From the IMG/VR virus record IMGVR_UViG_3300009093_000079, positions 1-39,575 of that record: DNA of 39,575 nt. The stretch is one strand, 5' to 3'. Below, piece after piece: positions 8,196 to 17,021 of this stretch. Each line of letters opens with the position of its first letter. The first letter of the stretch is position 1. The position numbers and the translations under genes are program-made. This stretch comes from a virus. The notes under the pieces are model-generated. The model ran no database searches. It was not told the DNA's origin and worked only from the letters and a program-made list of their open reading frames with translations.

Positions 8196-8621
8196 TCACT
8201 CGCTCGGAGCGGCCTTGTCGGCGATCTCGATTCCGATTCGGGCGCCTGCGGCCCCCTCGACGATCCAGACGCGACCCGCGACCGAATACGTGGACGGATC
8301 TGCCGGGACGCTGACCGTTCCGCCGCTTGCGAAGTAGCAAAGCCCTCCGACGTCGCTCGCAGTGAGGGTGTCGGCGGCGTCGTTGAGCAGCCACTGAATG
8401 CGCTTCGGCTCGAACAACTCGATGTCGATCGTCGTAGACCCGTCACCCGTGAGGTCCGAGCAGAATCGCCCGACCGGGATGAGGTGCGTGTCGACGGCAG
8501 CAACGACCGCCTTCCCCTTCGTCGAGCCCGTCGCGCGGTCGATGCAGGCGACAGCGCCCTGAGCCGCCACAACGCTGTTTGCGAGCGGCAGGGTGATCTT
8601 GTGGATTGTCTTGTAGCCCAT
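8196..8621 (-). CDS. Head decoration / structural protein
   Basis: 141 residues (MGYKTIHKITLPLANSVVAA). An almost entirely beta-type sequence with a late VAGRVWIVEGAAGARIGIEI segment, as seen in small capsid cement or decoration proteins placed between scaffold and major capsid genes. No cysteine cluster or signal peptide that would suggest another role. Confidence 0.6.
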   Translation of the reverse strand: MGYKTIHKITLPLANSVVAAQGAVACIDRATGSTKGKAVVAAVDTHLIPVGRFCSDLTGDGSTTIDIELFEPKRIQWLLNDAADTLTASDVGGLCYFASGGTVSVPADPSTYSVAGRVWIVEGAAGARIGIEIADKAAPSE

Positions 8622-8662
8622 TGTCGTGGTTCCTTTGAAATTCGGTTAGGCGGAGCTACAGC

Positions 8663-9224
8663 TCACGCGCTCTTGGGAGCGCCGAAGCGCTGCACGTTGC
8701 CCTCGACGACGACGCCGTAGGTCTTCGCGGAGAGGCCCATCTGCTCATCGAGAGCGGCCTTCGCTTCGGGCGGCAGACGGGAGGCCTTGCCCTCGCCCTG
8801 ACCCTCGCCGCGGGTGATACCCACGGATGCCGCAGCGGCGAGGGCGGGGACCGTGCGCGGGAGATTCGCGACCATCTCGCGGACCATCGCCATCGGCGCC
8901 TTCTTCAGCGAGGCGACCAGCTCGGGCGCGAAGTCATTCCGGCTCGCGAGGAGCGTGGAGCGCTCGGCCTCTTCCTCGCGGCGGCTGATCTCGGCGCGGA
9001 GCTTGTGCACCTCGGCGAGAGCCTTTGCGGCGGTCTCGTCGCCATCGTTGTCGCTCGGAGGAGCGGGCGCGGGAGCGTCCTTCTTCTCCTCCGCTGCGGG
9101 TGCGTCTTCCTTCGGCGCGAGCGCCGCGAGAGCGGCCTTCGCCGCGGCCTTGTCGGCGTCGGTCGACTTGGGGTCGTCGAGTACTGCCTGGAGAGCCTTC
9201 ATGATGTCATCCATGTTCTTCACC
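8663..9224 (-). CDS. Possible nested scaffold protein (internal start in protease gene)
   Basis: In-frame ATG 9224 (MDDIMKALQAVLDDPKS) is preceded by CAGGTGAAGAAC, an AGGTG ribosome-site-like run about six bases away. It lies exactly at the border of the protease and scaffold domains. The product would be about 186 residues. Lambda Nu3 and Mu gpZ are made this way from their protease genes. Inferred by analogy plus the local ribosome site. Confidence 0.4.
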
Positions 9225-9982
9225 TGGGGGGCTGGAGCAGACGCCATCGGGATCGTCCCGAGGAGGACTGCGAGATTGGGAACCTCGATATCGGCGAGGC
9301 GCTTTGAGATGGCGTCGCGACCGAACGCGAGCGCCCCATCGAGGGACCGGACCTGAGCGGCCGGAACCCCTCTCATCTCCTCAACGAGGTTCAAAAAGAG
9401 ATTACCGAGGTACTCGGCGGAGTCCTTCGCCGCCGCAATCGCTCCGTCGCTGATAGCGACGTGAGGATTGCCATCCGTCTTCCGATCACCTGTGGAGACA
9501 ACGCGATAGGCGAGGCCCATCGCCGCGTCGGCGGCGGTCTGGTCCACGAGCGTCTCGTAGACGCCAATAGAGCCCACGACGCTCGACGGCGTCACCGCGA
9601 TCGAAGAGGCTGCACACGCGATCGCGTAAGCCGCCGAGCACGCAGAGCCGTCCACATAGGCGAGAAGCGGGATACCGGCGGCGGACGCCTTCGCGCGCAT
9701 CGCGGCAGCGGCCTCGAAGCAGCCCTGGGCCTGGCCTCCGGGAGAATCGAGGACGAGGACGACAGCGCTCGGCGTGAGAGCGAGCGCGGCATCGAGGCGA
9801 TCCAGGATGGCGTCGTAGCTGTCGAAGCAGCCACCTCGACGCGACGCGAGAGGACCGCGCACCGTGAGAAGCGCCACGCCATCGACGACGCGGGTGTCCG
9901 GAGTCGAGGCGATCGAGAAGAGCGCGCCGAGTGCACGCGGGTCCATCGCCATGCTCCCGACTGGTGCAAAACGCTCGTACAT
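8663..9982 (-). CDS. Prohead protease (S49 family) fused to scaffold domain
   Basis: 439 residues from ATG 9982; the A is shared with the portal stop (TGATG). Residues about 1-220 are an SppA/S49 serine protease domain: VVLVLDSPGGQAQG, then YVDGSACSAAYAIACAA with the nucleophile Ser in SACSAAY, then VVGSIGVYE. The C-terminal half is a charged Ala/Lys/Glu-rich helical scaffold (DKAAAKAALAALAPKED, then AEISRREEEAE) ending in QMGLSAKTYGV. This two-domain layout is the lambda C / Mu I type: the enzyme matures the head and removes the scaffold, including itself. The longer upstream reading frame has no phage-like sequence and overlaps the portal. Confidence 0.87.
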   Translation of the reverse strand: MYERFAPVGSMAMDPRALGALFSIASTPDTRVVDGVALLTVRGPLASRRGGCFDSYDAILDRLDAALALTPSAVVLVLDSPGGQAQGCFEAAAAMRAKASAAGIPLLAYVDGSACSAAYAIACAASSIAVTPSSVVGSIGVYETLVDQTAADAAMGLAYRVVSTGDRKTDGNPHVAISDGAIAAAKDSAEYLGNLFLNLVEEMRGVPAAQVRSLDGALAFGRDAISKRLADIEVPNLAVLLGTIPMASAPAPQVKNMDDIMKALQAVLDDPKSTDADKAAAKAALAALAPKEDAPAAEEKKDAPAPAPPSDNDGDETAAKALAEVHKLRAEISRREEEAERSTLLASRNDFAPELVASLKKAPMAMVREMVANLPRTVPALAAAASVGITRGEGQGEGKASRLPPEAKAALDEQMGLSAKTYGVVVEGNVQRFGAPKSA

Positions 9983-11310
9983 CAGTTGGGCCCTCCACTC
10001 GGGAGGAGAGCCGGCGTCGAGGCCGGAAGTAGCGTCGCGGTGACGCGAAGCGGGATGCCGAAGTCCTTGGCGACCTGGTCGATGTCGAGCCGGTCGCCGT
10101 AGGCGTTTCGGAGCGCGACAAGGGCGGTAGCCACCTGGCCGAGCGCGGTCGCCCTCGTCGCAACGTCGCGCGGAGGCGTGACATCCCACGAGACGACAGC
10201 CGGGTTGGAGAGAGCCGCGACCCCGAATCGGGTAACAACCCACGCCGGGAGACCCTGCGAGTTGATCGTGAAGGCGAGACCGTCAGCGGTGCTCTGGATG
10301 AGGTCCGCTCGAATGCTCTTGTGAACGTCGGCGTTCGCGAACCCGGTGCCCCCGTCCGTCGTGACGGTCTGACCCGTCACGCAGATCATCATCTCCGTGT
10401 TCGCGGCGGAGATCGTCTCGCCGAAGCACTTGTAGCCGGTGCCGTTCGATTCGAGGATCGAAAGCTTGTATCCGGGCTTGAGTCCAAAAAAGGTATTGAG
10501 ACCCCAAGCGCCAGTTACGCGCTTGAAGAATTCCATCACGATATTGTCGGACGCGCCGGCCGGTGCCTCGGCTACGATCGCTGGATTAGCCAGCGTGTTC
10601 TCGTAGTTATCTTTGGCGAGTCCCGCGTTCTCCTTCCGGATGAACGAGCGCGCGACGGCCTTCCAGATTCCTGCGTTCCACGGAGCGATCCGTCCACCGG
10701 GCGTGTGTAGAATCCAGCGTCCATCGCCCGGCGTGATCGGGAGATTCCCGAGTGCGGAGCGGTAGAACCAGCAGCCGGCGAACCAGTCGTACCAGAGATA
10801 CTCCGGATCGAGGCGGACGAGGACAGGATGGTCGCGGCCCGGGACCGGGCGCATCTCTCCGACACCAACGCCGAGGAGCGTCCCGTCTGCTGCGAGCAAG
10901 GCCAGCTCGGACGGCGGGAACATCTCATCGAATGTCGAGCGAACAGCCCCGACCGTCGATTCAAGCTCTTGGACGATCTCGTCCGCGCCAGCGAACGTCT
11001 TCGGGAGACGAACAAGGCCGTCCGTACGAGTCGAGAGGACACCCGCGAGAATTCCATCCCGGCGGGCCGAACGCATGAGCTTGGCGGCCGGTCCGAGGTC
11101 ACCCTTGTCCGCTGCACGCTCAGCGTATTCGAGATCCGCGAGATAGAACTCGGTCCGCGTCGTCGGCATCGGCGACAACTGCCCGCCAAAGGCCTTACGA
11201 CGCGCGTCGATCTCGGGGTCGCCGAGGGACGGCATAGATGCGGCTACGCCGTGCGGACGGTCGTATGCCGACAGTCCGAGGAGAGCGCCGAGTCTATCGA
11301 GCAATCCCAC
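9982..11310 (-). CDS. Portal protein
   Basis: 442 residues from ATG 11310 (MGLLDRLGALLGLSAYDRP). Shows a long N-terminal helical section (LADLEYAERAADKGDLGPAA), a RRDGILAGVLSTRTDGLVRL segment as in other portals, and a central aromatic-rich wing (LDPEYLWYDWFAGCWFYRS). Size and place right after large terminase fit the Mu gp29-type portal. The protein forms the dodecameric DNA entry channel and binds the terminase. Confidence 0.82.
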   Translation of the reverse strand: MGLLDRLGALLGLSAYDRPHGVAASMPSLGDPEIDARRKAFGGQLSPMPTTRTEFYLADLEYAERAADKGDLGPAAKLMRSARRDGILAGVLSTRTDGLVRLPKTFAGADEIVQELESTVGAVRSTFDEMFPPSELALLAADGTLLGVGVGEMRPVPGRDHPVLVRLDPEYLWYDWFAGCWFYRSALGNLPITPGDGRWILHTPGGRIAPWNAGIWKAVARSFIRKENAGLAKDNYENTLANPAIVAEAPAGASDNIVMEFFKRVTGAWGLNTFFGLKPGYKLSILESNGTGYKCFGETISAANTEMMICVTGQTVTTDGGTGFANADVHKSIRADLIQSTADGLAFTINSQGLPAWVVTRFGVAALSNPAVVSWDVTPPRDVATRATALGQVATALVALRNAYGDRLDIDQVAKDFGIPLRVTATLLPASTPALLPSGGPN

Positions 11311-11594
11311 TACATGAGGTCTGCTCTGAGGCTGGATGAGCTAAGTTACGAAGATGGCCCGGTCTCACCCGTAACGGAGAGGACCCCATGAGGCCTGGCT
11401 AATCCCGTAGTGGCTCGACAGTAGCTGACGAGCGCGACGGGCCGGGCGCGAACGACCAGAGCACCACCACGATACGGAGACACGGCTCACGCCCACGCGG
11501 CTTGCGACGACCTCTTAAGTCGTCGACTGGAGGAGACGAAGGAGGGCTCGACGGCCCTCTGTGTGCGCCCTCTCCATCGCTGGCGTCGCGTACA

Positions 11595-13346
11595 TCACCG
11601 GTCGCCCCGACGCTGGTCCCGGGTCACTCGGGCCGGGTCGAGGCGCCTACCACGCCTATCGCCATCCCCGCTCTCGAAGCTCTCCCACCCGCTACCGGCG
11701 GGCGTACGAGATGAAGCGAGGGCACTCCGGTCTCGCTCGACGGAGGCCTGAGCGCTCGGCGGGAGGTCTGCTTGCTGGATGCGGAGAGAGATCGGCTCCC
11801 AACATGCGAGAGCCAACGCGTCCCGTCGATCCGGAGACCGGCCCAGGATCTTCCGGAGGTCATCTTTCGGCGTTGCCTTCAGCCGTTGGTCTACCTGCTC
11901 CTCCCATTGGACGGTGTTCAGCTCCTTCGCGAGCATGTCGTCCTCGGGAATGGATCCCGTACGCATCCACTTTTCGAGATTAGCCAGCAGCTCGTCGCTC
12001 GTGCGCGGATAGACCTGAGGCATTCTCTCGGCGATCGCGGACGCCTTCACCCCGACGTACTCGAAGGGAGCGCGTCGAGGCTCGCGAAACGGAGTGAGAA
12101 ACTCCTGGATCTTCACGTGGAGCTTCCACCCGACCTCACCCTCGCGATCAACGACGACGACGGGCGTCTCGCGATCGAGGCGATGCTTCTCGACGAGGCC
12201 GAGTATCTCGATGAGGTGTGCGTTCTCGTCGAGGCCACGCTTCGGCGTGAGCGAGAGAGCCTTCGTTCCGCGTCGAAGCGCGAAGACGGTCTCGTCGCCG
12301 AGTCCGGACGCGCCGGCTGGGTCCACACCGATGTAGAGGCGTCCGTCCCCGGGATCATCCGCCCATCTCGCGACCGCTTCCGCGATCGTGGCGACGGAGA
12401 AGATCGCCCCGGCTTCGTTCAGGGCGAACTGCCCGAGTACGTGGATGAGGTAGAGGGCGGATGTCTCGCCCCATTTTTCTTTCAGCTCTTCGATCTTCGC
12501 AGCGGTCGCGAGCCCTGGGAACGGAAGCCCACGACTGTCGCGCGCGAGCGCCGCTTCCTCACTCGACATCTGGACGCGGTGGATGCCCTTCGAGACCTTT
12601 GGGTCGTGGAAGAACTCGAAGAAGCGTCCTCGCGTCTTCGTGGGGTTCCCGAGATACAGGGCTTTGAGGTTCCCGCCCAGGCCGTTGCCGTCGATGGCGT
12701 CGAACACGAGATCGTCGATTCCGCACGACTCGTCGAGGATCCAAAGCTGGTTGCCCGAGTAGCCAGAGACGGCCTCAAGAGCCTTACTCGTGACGGCCGA
12801 GATCGTCCGCGCATCTTCGCCGCGAAGACCTGTCGTCGCCCGCGGGGAGAGGATCCCGTCCAGCTTCGCCGAGTGCGGACAGGGTCTCGGTCCCTCTTCG
12901 TCTTCTCGACGACATGCGAGGCACCGGCCGCTCTCGCGATGGAGCGTTGTGATCTCGGGCCAGAGAATCCTTTCGATCTGATCCCCGACCGGCATGTGCA
13001 TGTAGACGCGACCGCCAGGGACCGTTCCCCGGTACCAAAGAGCTGCCGCTGCTGCGAGGCGGCTCTTTCCGGTCTTCCGGCCTGACGCTCCCGCGACCGC
13101 TCCGACGTCACGCAGCGCTTCGAGGATCTCGATCTGCCGCTGCCACGGCTCGAAGCCGAGGACCTCTCGGCAGAACAGAACGGGGTCCCTTGCGTAGCGT
13201 GCCGATGGCCAGCGCATCACGCGGGACTCGGCGATCATCTCGTCCACCAGGGACGTGATGTCCGTGATCATCGTGCGTCGAGGAGCCGGACCCGAAGGCC
13301 CGCGCCTCGCCAAGCGAGCGATCCTCTCCTCGACCGGGAGAGTCAC
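11595..13346 (-). CDS. terL: Terminase large subunit
   Basis: 583 residues. I chose GTG 13346, which overlaps the small-terminase stop (GTGA) and has GAGG close upstream; ATG 13271 is an alternative. ATPase domain: a Q-motif-like FEPWQRQ near residue 69, Walker A-like GASGRKTGKS at about 86-95, and Walker B in LWILDESCGI. The C-terminal RNase H-like nuclease has the acidic residues in YIGVDPAGASG, VVVVDREGEVG and RDALALACWE. The Walker A deviates from the classic form by the inserted RKT, a variant seen in Mu-like terminases. It drives ATP-dependent packaging and cuts the concatemer. A 284-base gap with no convincing gene separates it from the portal. Confidence 0.92.
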   Translation of the reverse strand: MTLPVEERIARLARRGPSGPAPRRTMITDITSLVDEMIAESRVMRWPSARYARDPVLFCREVLGFEPWQRQIEILEALRDVGAVAGASGRKTGKSRLAAAAALWYRGTVPGGRVYMHMPVGDQIERILWPEITTLHRESGRCLACRREDEEGPRPCPHSAKLDGILSPRATTGLRGEDARTISAVTSKALEAVSGYSGNQLWILDESCGIDDLVFDAIDGNGLGGNLKALYLGNPTKTRGRFFEFFHDPKVSKGIHRVQMSSEEAALARDSRGLPFPGLATAAKIEELKEKWGETSALYLIHVLGQFALNEAGAIFSVATIAEAVARWADDPGDGRLYIGVDPAGASGLGDETVFALRRGTKALSLTPKRGLDENAHLIEILGLVEKHRLDRETPVVVVDREGEVGWKLHVKIQEFLTPFREPRRAPFEYVGVKASAIAERMPQVYPRTSDELLANLEKWMRTGSIPEDDMLAKELNTVQWEEQVDQRLKATPKDDLRKILGRSPDRRDALALACWEPISLRIQQADLPPSAQASVERDRSALASSRTPAGSGWESFESGDGDRRGRRLDPARVTRDQRRGDR

Positions 13347-13921
13347 TCGTCCTCGTCCGCCGTGAGCTCGGCCGTCGCCGCCTCCCACTCGCCGAGCGCG
13401 CCCAGCTCGGCCGCCAGGGAGGCGAGCGCCTCGGGGTACTTGGCCAGCGCCGTGCGGATCGCTTCCCGGATGCGGCGCCAGTGCGGGTGGCCCCGGACGA
13501 TCGCGTCCTCGGCGAGCGCGTCGCGGTACTCGATCGAGGCCTTGAGGCGGAGGAGCGCGATCCTCTCGGCGGATCGCTTCGCCCTCTCCTTCTCGACGAG
13601 GGCTCCACCACCCCGCAGAGCGGCCAGCATCTCGTCGATCTCCGCCAGCGAGGTGAGCGCTCGCTTCTCGGTCGTGGCCTCGGGTTCGGGCGTCGTCGTC
13701 CCCGGTAGGCGGGCCCACGAGTCGACCGGGATCCCGACCGCCACGAAGATCTTCCGGGCGTTCGCTCCGCTCGGGCGAGTCGTTCCGGTCCGCCACTCGT
13801 CCAGCCGTTGAGCCGAGACCCCGATCAGCTTCGCCAACTTGACCGGAGGCAGCTTTTGCTCGACCAAGAGCCTTTGGCCCTCGGTGTCGATCTTCAGATC
13901 AATTAGCCGACGCCTGCTCAC
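13343..13921 (-). CDS. terS: Terminase small subunit with N-terminal helix-turn-helix
   Basis: 192 residues from GTG 13921. Residues about 25-55 (LPPVKLAKLIGVSAQRLDEW) form a clear helix-turn-helix. The rest is helical and charged (LAEIDEMLAALRGGG, EKERAKRSAERIALLRLKAS), with an acidic tail. This fits a small terminase that recognises the packaging site and oligomerises, and it is coupled to the large subunit by GTGA. A regulatory protein is possible, but coupling to terL argues for terminase. Confidence 0.75.
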   Translation of the reverse strand: MSRRRLIDLKIDTEGQRLLVEQKLPPVKLAKLIGVSAQRLDEWRTGTTRPSGANARKIFVAVGIPVDSWARLPGTTTPEPEATTEKRALTSLAEIDEMLAALRGGGALVEKERAKRSAERIALLRLKASIEYRDALAEDAIVRGHPHWRRIREAIRTALAKYPEALASLAAELGALGEWEAATAELTADEDE

Positions 13922-13990
13922 TTGTTGGAAATCCTGCGAATCTGGTCAATCGGCCGCTCGGCCTGCACGTACGCGGTGGACCTCATGGCC

Positions 13991-14359
13991 TTAGATGCCC
14001 CTTTTTACTGTAGCGATGGGGGCCAGCCGGGCCCGTGGCACGATGCGCTCGGAGGCGACCCACCTTGGCTGGTCCTCGCCCTCTACTGCCACCAGGGCGA
14101 CCTCGTAGCGATACAGGCCGTCGGTCCCTGGCAGGAGCCGGAGCACGCGCCCCTCGCGGCGTAGGAGACGCGCTGGCTGGTGCCCGACGTATTCCAGGTC
14201 GACGACAACTGGCTGCGCTACGTCGAGAACCGACTGAGGTATATCGGCCCACTCAACCGAGATAACGTCACCGAGCCGAGACAGGAGGGACGACAGAGTG
14301 CTAGCTCCGGTCCCTTGTGTACCGAGATGGTCGGAGAGCACCGCTCCCTCCTTGCTCAC
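13991..14359 (-). CDS. Hypothetical protein upstream of terminase
   Basis: 122 residues from GTG 14359 (MSKEGAVLSDHLGTQGTG). The second half is beta-type with regular strands (VVVDLEYVGHQPARLLRREG, YRYEVALVAVEG), resembling a small SH3-like barrel. Not recognised. It ends about 70 bases before terS and is in the same direction as the late genes. A plus-strand reading frame over the same bases looks like a shadow. Confidence 0.5.
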   Translation of the reverse strand: MSKEGAVLSDHLGTQGTGASTLSSLLSRLGDVISVEWADIPQSVLDVAQPVVVDLEYVGHQPARLLRREGRVLRLLPGTDGLYRYEVALVAVEGEDQPRWVASERIVPRARLAPIATVKRGI

Positions 14360-14371
14360 TCAGGCCTGCCG

Positions 14372-14788
14372 TCATACATCGGCGGAACATTCTCCACGGC
14401 AACTGTCACAACACGTACAGAGGACGCCGTAATCGCCGTCGATCTCGATCAGGTACGGGCACTCATGGGGAAGCGCACGCTTCTGAGCGTGACACTTCTC
14501 GCACAGTGTTACGGCATCGCTCGCTCCCATCACCTCAGCGATGGTCTCCGCGATCTCGTCCCGCTCTTTTGGAGCGGGGAACTCGACGACCGTCGGCCGT
14601 ACGCCAGCCGCAAGTACCATCACCCTCGACTCGAGACGGTGCAGAAGGAAGTGTCTGATTACTTCCAGCCGATCGTGATGGCCGTCGCCCTCAAGGAACC
14701 GGTTCACGACGGCGAAATATTCATCAACTGAGAGACCGAACCTCTCCAGCACGTCGGACTCATCGATGGCTCGGAACGTGTACTTCAC
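14372..14788 (-). CDS. Hypothetical protein with C-terminal zinc-binding cysteines
   Basis: 138 residues from GTG 14788, GTGA-coupled to the upstream gene. The N-terminal part is helical (VLERFGLSVDEYFAVVNRFL). The last 40 residues hold CEKCHAQKRALPHEC and LCTCCDSCRGEC, eight cysteines and two histidines that could bind one or two metal ions. Such small zinc proteins near terminase and HNH genes may act in DNA binding or packaging, but nothing in the sequence decides it. Confidence 0.6.
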   Translation of the reverse strand: MKYTFRAIDESDVLERFGLSVDEYFAVVNRFLEGDGHHDRLEVIRHFLLHRLESRVMVLAAGVRPTVVEFPAPKERDEIAETIAEVMGASDAVTLCEKCHAQKRALPHECPYLIEIDGDYGVLCTCCDSCRGECSADV

Positions 14789-15117
14789 AGAGTACCCGTC
14801 GAGTAGCCGAGCAGATACTCCTGCATGAGAGGGCGCGCCGCATCGAACCGAGCGAGTGCCGTCGGATCTCCGGTACTGGACTGGATCTGCCGATAGACGT
14901 TGAGGAGCCACGCATCCGTAACCGACTCCGCCAGTCCTCCCCACGCGTCGATGACATCCGTGTCGAGCCGCCTTCGCGGCTCTTCTTTGCTGCGTCCGCG
15001 TAGATCGAGCTGGAACACGAGCCTTTGGTCTTTCGGCTGACCGTATACCATCAGGCGGCACACACTCTCATCCGTGACGCTCAGATCGAAGAAGAACACC
15101 AGGCTTGAATCGTTCAT
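14785..15117 (-). CDS. Hypothetical protein
   Basis: 110 residues from ATG 15117 with an excellent ribosome site (GGGAGAG). Begins MNDSSLVFFFDLSVTDESV and looks like a soluble alpha/beta protein. No family recognised. Coupled by GTGA to the Cys-rich protein that follows, which suggests the two act together. Confidence 0.6.
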   Translation of the reverse strand: MNDSSLVFFFDLSVTDESVCRLMVYGQPKDQRLVFQLDLRGRSKEEPRRRLDTDVIDAWGGLAESVTDAWLLNVYRQIQSSTGDPTALARFDAARPLMQEYLLGYSTGTL

Positions 15118-15175
15118 TCAACTCTCCCTCGAACGATCTTACGAGACAGCCAACAATCGGTCTGCCAACACCTGT

Positions 15176-15610
15176 TCAGATTTCGCGAGGCCACCGATAG
15201 TCGAGGACGCGAGAGACCGGATACGCGTGGATGCAGACCCGATTCTGCTGATTACCCCCGAGCATCATGAAGGTCCCGACCGCCACACCGGCGCCGACAA
15301 AGAACCCGACGTGACCGTGAGGACCCTTCGGATCGCCACGAAACAGGACCGTGATCGCTCCGATCGGCGGCGTCGGGCCGACGCTCACGCCGTACCGCAG
15401 CCACGAGCGAGCCGCGCCCGAGTGCGTGATCGGATAGCCCGCCTGCTCCATGCACCAGTTGATGAAGCTGGAACACCACGGGACGTCGTCATCCTGGGCC
15501 GTACCAGCGACCAACTGATATTCCTCGATCCGCGGGTTGCTACCCTTCGGCCCGACGACCTCTTTGACGCCGATCTCACCGCGAGCGATCTTCAACCACA
15601 GAGGTTCCAT
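15176..15610 (-). CDS. Endolysin, TIGR02594-type peptidoglycan hydrolase (NlpC/P60-like)
   Basis: 144 residues from ATG 15610. The sequence WLKIARGEIGVKEVVGPK, then DDVPWCSSFINWCMEQAGY, then GPHGHVGFFVG is the TIGR02594/CHAP-like pattern, with catalytic Cys46 and His100 visible. No signal peptide, so release through a holin is expected. It sits near the start of the late region, while the membrane-protein genes that could be holin and spanins are at its far end (30.3-32.4 kb). Confidence 0.8.
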   Translation of the reverse strand: MEPLWLKIARGEIGVKEVVGPKGSNPRIEEYQLVAGTAQDDDVPWCSSFINWCMEQAGYPITHSGAARSWLRYGVSVGPTPPIGAITVLFRGDPKGPHGHVGFFVGAGVAVGTFMMLGGNQQNRVCIHAYPVSRVLDYRWPREI

Positions 15611-15618
15611 CCCGGACC

Positions 15619-15801
15619 CTACGGCTCGACGGGCGAGTACCGAGGCAGCCGAGCTGCCACGTTGGCGCGCAGGATCATCGCGATGGAACGAAGCTGGGCC
15701 GACGTCGCCTCGATGGCCTCGATCGAGCGCACGGCCTGCTTGTCGGCCTTGAGAAGCGTCGCGAGGAGCCGCTCGGAGCCCTGTTCGGGGAGCTTGCTCA
15801 T
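15619..15801 (-). CDS. Small helical protein
   Basis: 60 residues (MSKLPEQGSERLLATLLKAD), ATG 15801 overlapping the HNH gene stop by ATGA. Predicted to be mostly helix, with a Pro-rich end (LPRYSPVEP). Unknown function; ends nine bases before the endolysin start. Confidence 0.55.
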   Translation of the reverse strand: MSKLPEQGSERLLATLLKADKQAVRSIEAIEATSAQLRSIAMILRANVAARLPRYSPVEP

Positions 15802-16286
15802 ACGCGGCTCCCGCCAGCGCCACGACGCGCAGAGATGGGCCCAGGAGCGTCGCCCCACGCCTGACCGGTGACGACCCTTGAGATCGTCCGCTGGGATAGA
15901 CCCGTCCGGTCCGAGAGCTGCCGTCGCGTGAACACGCCACTCGCGTATCGCTCCCTCAGCCACTCCACCTTGGCGGGCCAGAGGACGGCGCCACGGTTGT
16001 GACCACGTAGGCGGCCCTTCGCGCTCGCATCCTGAGCGTTCATCGCCGTGGTTCCCTCGAACAGGTGTTCGGGAGCGACGCATCGGGGGTTATCGCAGGT
16101 GTGACAGGCCTTGTGGCCCGGCAGAATTGGGCGACCGAGCTTCAGTTCAAGCGCGACACGGTTCGCGTATCGCAACCTTCCATCGATACTGACTCGACCG
16201 TAGCCGTCCGTCGTCGACCTGAGCCAGATCAGGCATCCCGTCGTCTCGTCCGGCCTCGAGATCTCGGCGCTCTTGGTTCTCGGCAT
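15798..16286 (-). CDS. HNH endonuclease with C-terminal helix-turn-helix
   Basis: 162 residues from ATG 16286 with a strong GGAGG ribosome site. The HNH_3-type motif is clear: GHKACHTCDNPRCVAPEHLF, then GTTAMNAQDASAKGR. The C-terminal part has a helix-turn-helix (RRQLSDRTGLSQRTISRVV), as in free-standing homing endonucleases. It could be a selfish homing nuclease, or an HNH partner of terminase of the kind required for packaging in several phages; it lies five genes upstream of terS. Sequence alone does not decide between these. Confidence 0.82.
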   Translation of the reverse strand: MPRTKSAEISRPDETTGCLIWLRSTTDGYGRVSIDGRLRYANRVALELKLGRPILPGHKACHTCDNPRCVAPEHLFEGTTAMNAQDASAKGRLRGHNRGAVLWPAKVEWLRERYASGVFTRRQLSDRTGLSQRTISRVVTGQAWGDAPGPISARRGAGGSRV

Positions 16287-16332
16287 CGCAACCTCCCTGT
16301 ACAAGAGAGGCGCGAATAAAGGCCTAACCGAG

Positions 16333-16869
16333 TTATTCGGACGCGTTGGCTTTCTCGCGAAGAAGCTTGGCCTTCTCCTTGCCGGAGCGGATAGCTTCTC
16401 CCAATCGAGCGCGCATCTCCGGCGTCCACACCCTCTCGCGCTTCTCACGGGCGACGTTCTCGCGGTGCGCGTCAGTCCAGGTGTGCTTCCGCTGCGGCTT
16501 CGGAAGCGACGCCTTGAGCCGCCGACGCGATCCGAAACGCATCGTCGACTGATCCGCGAACATCCACGCGAGGAGGTCCAGCAGCGTCTCGACGCCGTCT
16601 TGCGTCGCCTCGCGTGCCTCCGTCAGCTCGTACGTGAGCGAGGCGTCGATCGTCCCGTTCGCGTAAGACAGGGTGAAGAGGCCGCGTCCGGGCTCGTAGG
16701 CGGTCGCTGGTGCCCCTTCGGGCTCGGGCGCGTGGTAGAGGCCGACGAGGTAGCCGATCGCCTCGTCGAGCGAGACGCCCATCTCGTCGCGGATCTCGCG
16801 GAGCTGGCGGAGCGACTCCTCGCTCATCGTGACGGTGGTCTTCGGGCTCGGGGGCGGCTTATATGTCAC
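16333..16869 (-). CDS. Ribbon-helix-helix type DNA-binding protein
   Basis: 178 residues from GTG 16869, which overlaps the stop of the zinc-ribbon gene (GTGA); this fixes the start. Residues about 11-45 (KTTVTMSEESLRQLREIRDE) fit a ribbon-helix-helix of the Arc/CopG kind. The C-terminal 60 residues are very basic (RRRLKASLPKPQRKHTWTDA), with a repeated W-T-x-x-x-R pattern similar to NUMOD-type DNA-binding helices. Likely a DNA-binding regulator of the late region or a packaging accessory. Confidence 0.6.
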   Translation of the reverse strand: MTYKPPPSPKTTVTMSEESLRQLREIRDEMGVSLDEAIGYLVGLYHAPEPEGAPATAYEPGRGLFTLSYANGTIDASLTYELTEAREATQDGVETLLDLLAWMFADQSTMRFGSRRRLKASLPKPQRKHTWTDAHRENVAREKRERVWTPEMRARLGEAIRSGKEKAKLLREKANASE

Positions 16870-17021
16870 TTCTTCGCCTTCGACTCTTGGCCTGAAGGAT
16901 GGCCGACGTAGCCGCACTTCCCGCAGGTGAGCACCTCCAGATGGGGAGAGCCGTGTACGACTGAGAGCGCCTGTTGCGTGGTGCCCTTACATCGAGGGCA
17001 AGTCATCTTCTTCCGCGTCAT
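16866..17021 (-). CDS. Small zinc-ribbon protein
   Basis: 51 residues from ATG 17021 (MTRKKMTCPRCKGTTQQ), with two CxxC knuckles, CPRC and CGKC, about 22 residues apart, the classic zinc-ribbon spacing. Coupled on both sides: ATGA with the gene before it and GTGA with the ribbon-helix-helix gene after it. Probably a transcription or nucleic-acid-binding accessory. Confidence 0.65.
   Translation of the reverse strand: MTRKKMTCPRCKGTTQQALSVVHGSPHLEVLTCGKCGYVGHPSGQESKAKK

Noticed and set aside
11311-11594. Possible small genes between large terminase and portal, for example a 20-codon frame starting MERAHTEGRR and a GTG frame of about 40 codons
   Set aside because: No ribosome site or family-like sequence; I regard the gap as non-coding.
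14180-14731. Plus-strand frame of 183 codons with a somewhat protein-like sequence
   Set aside because: Overlaps two minus-strand genes linked by GTGA couplings and a cysteine cluster; the minus strand explains the region better.
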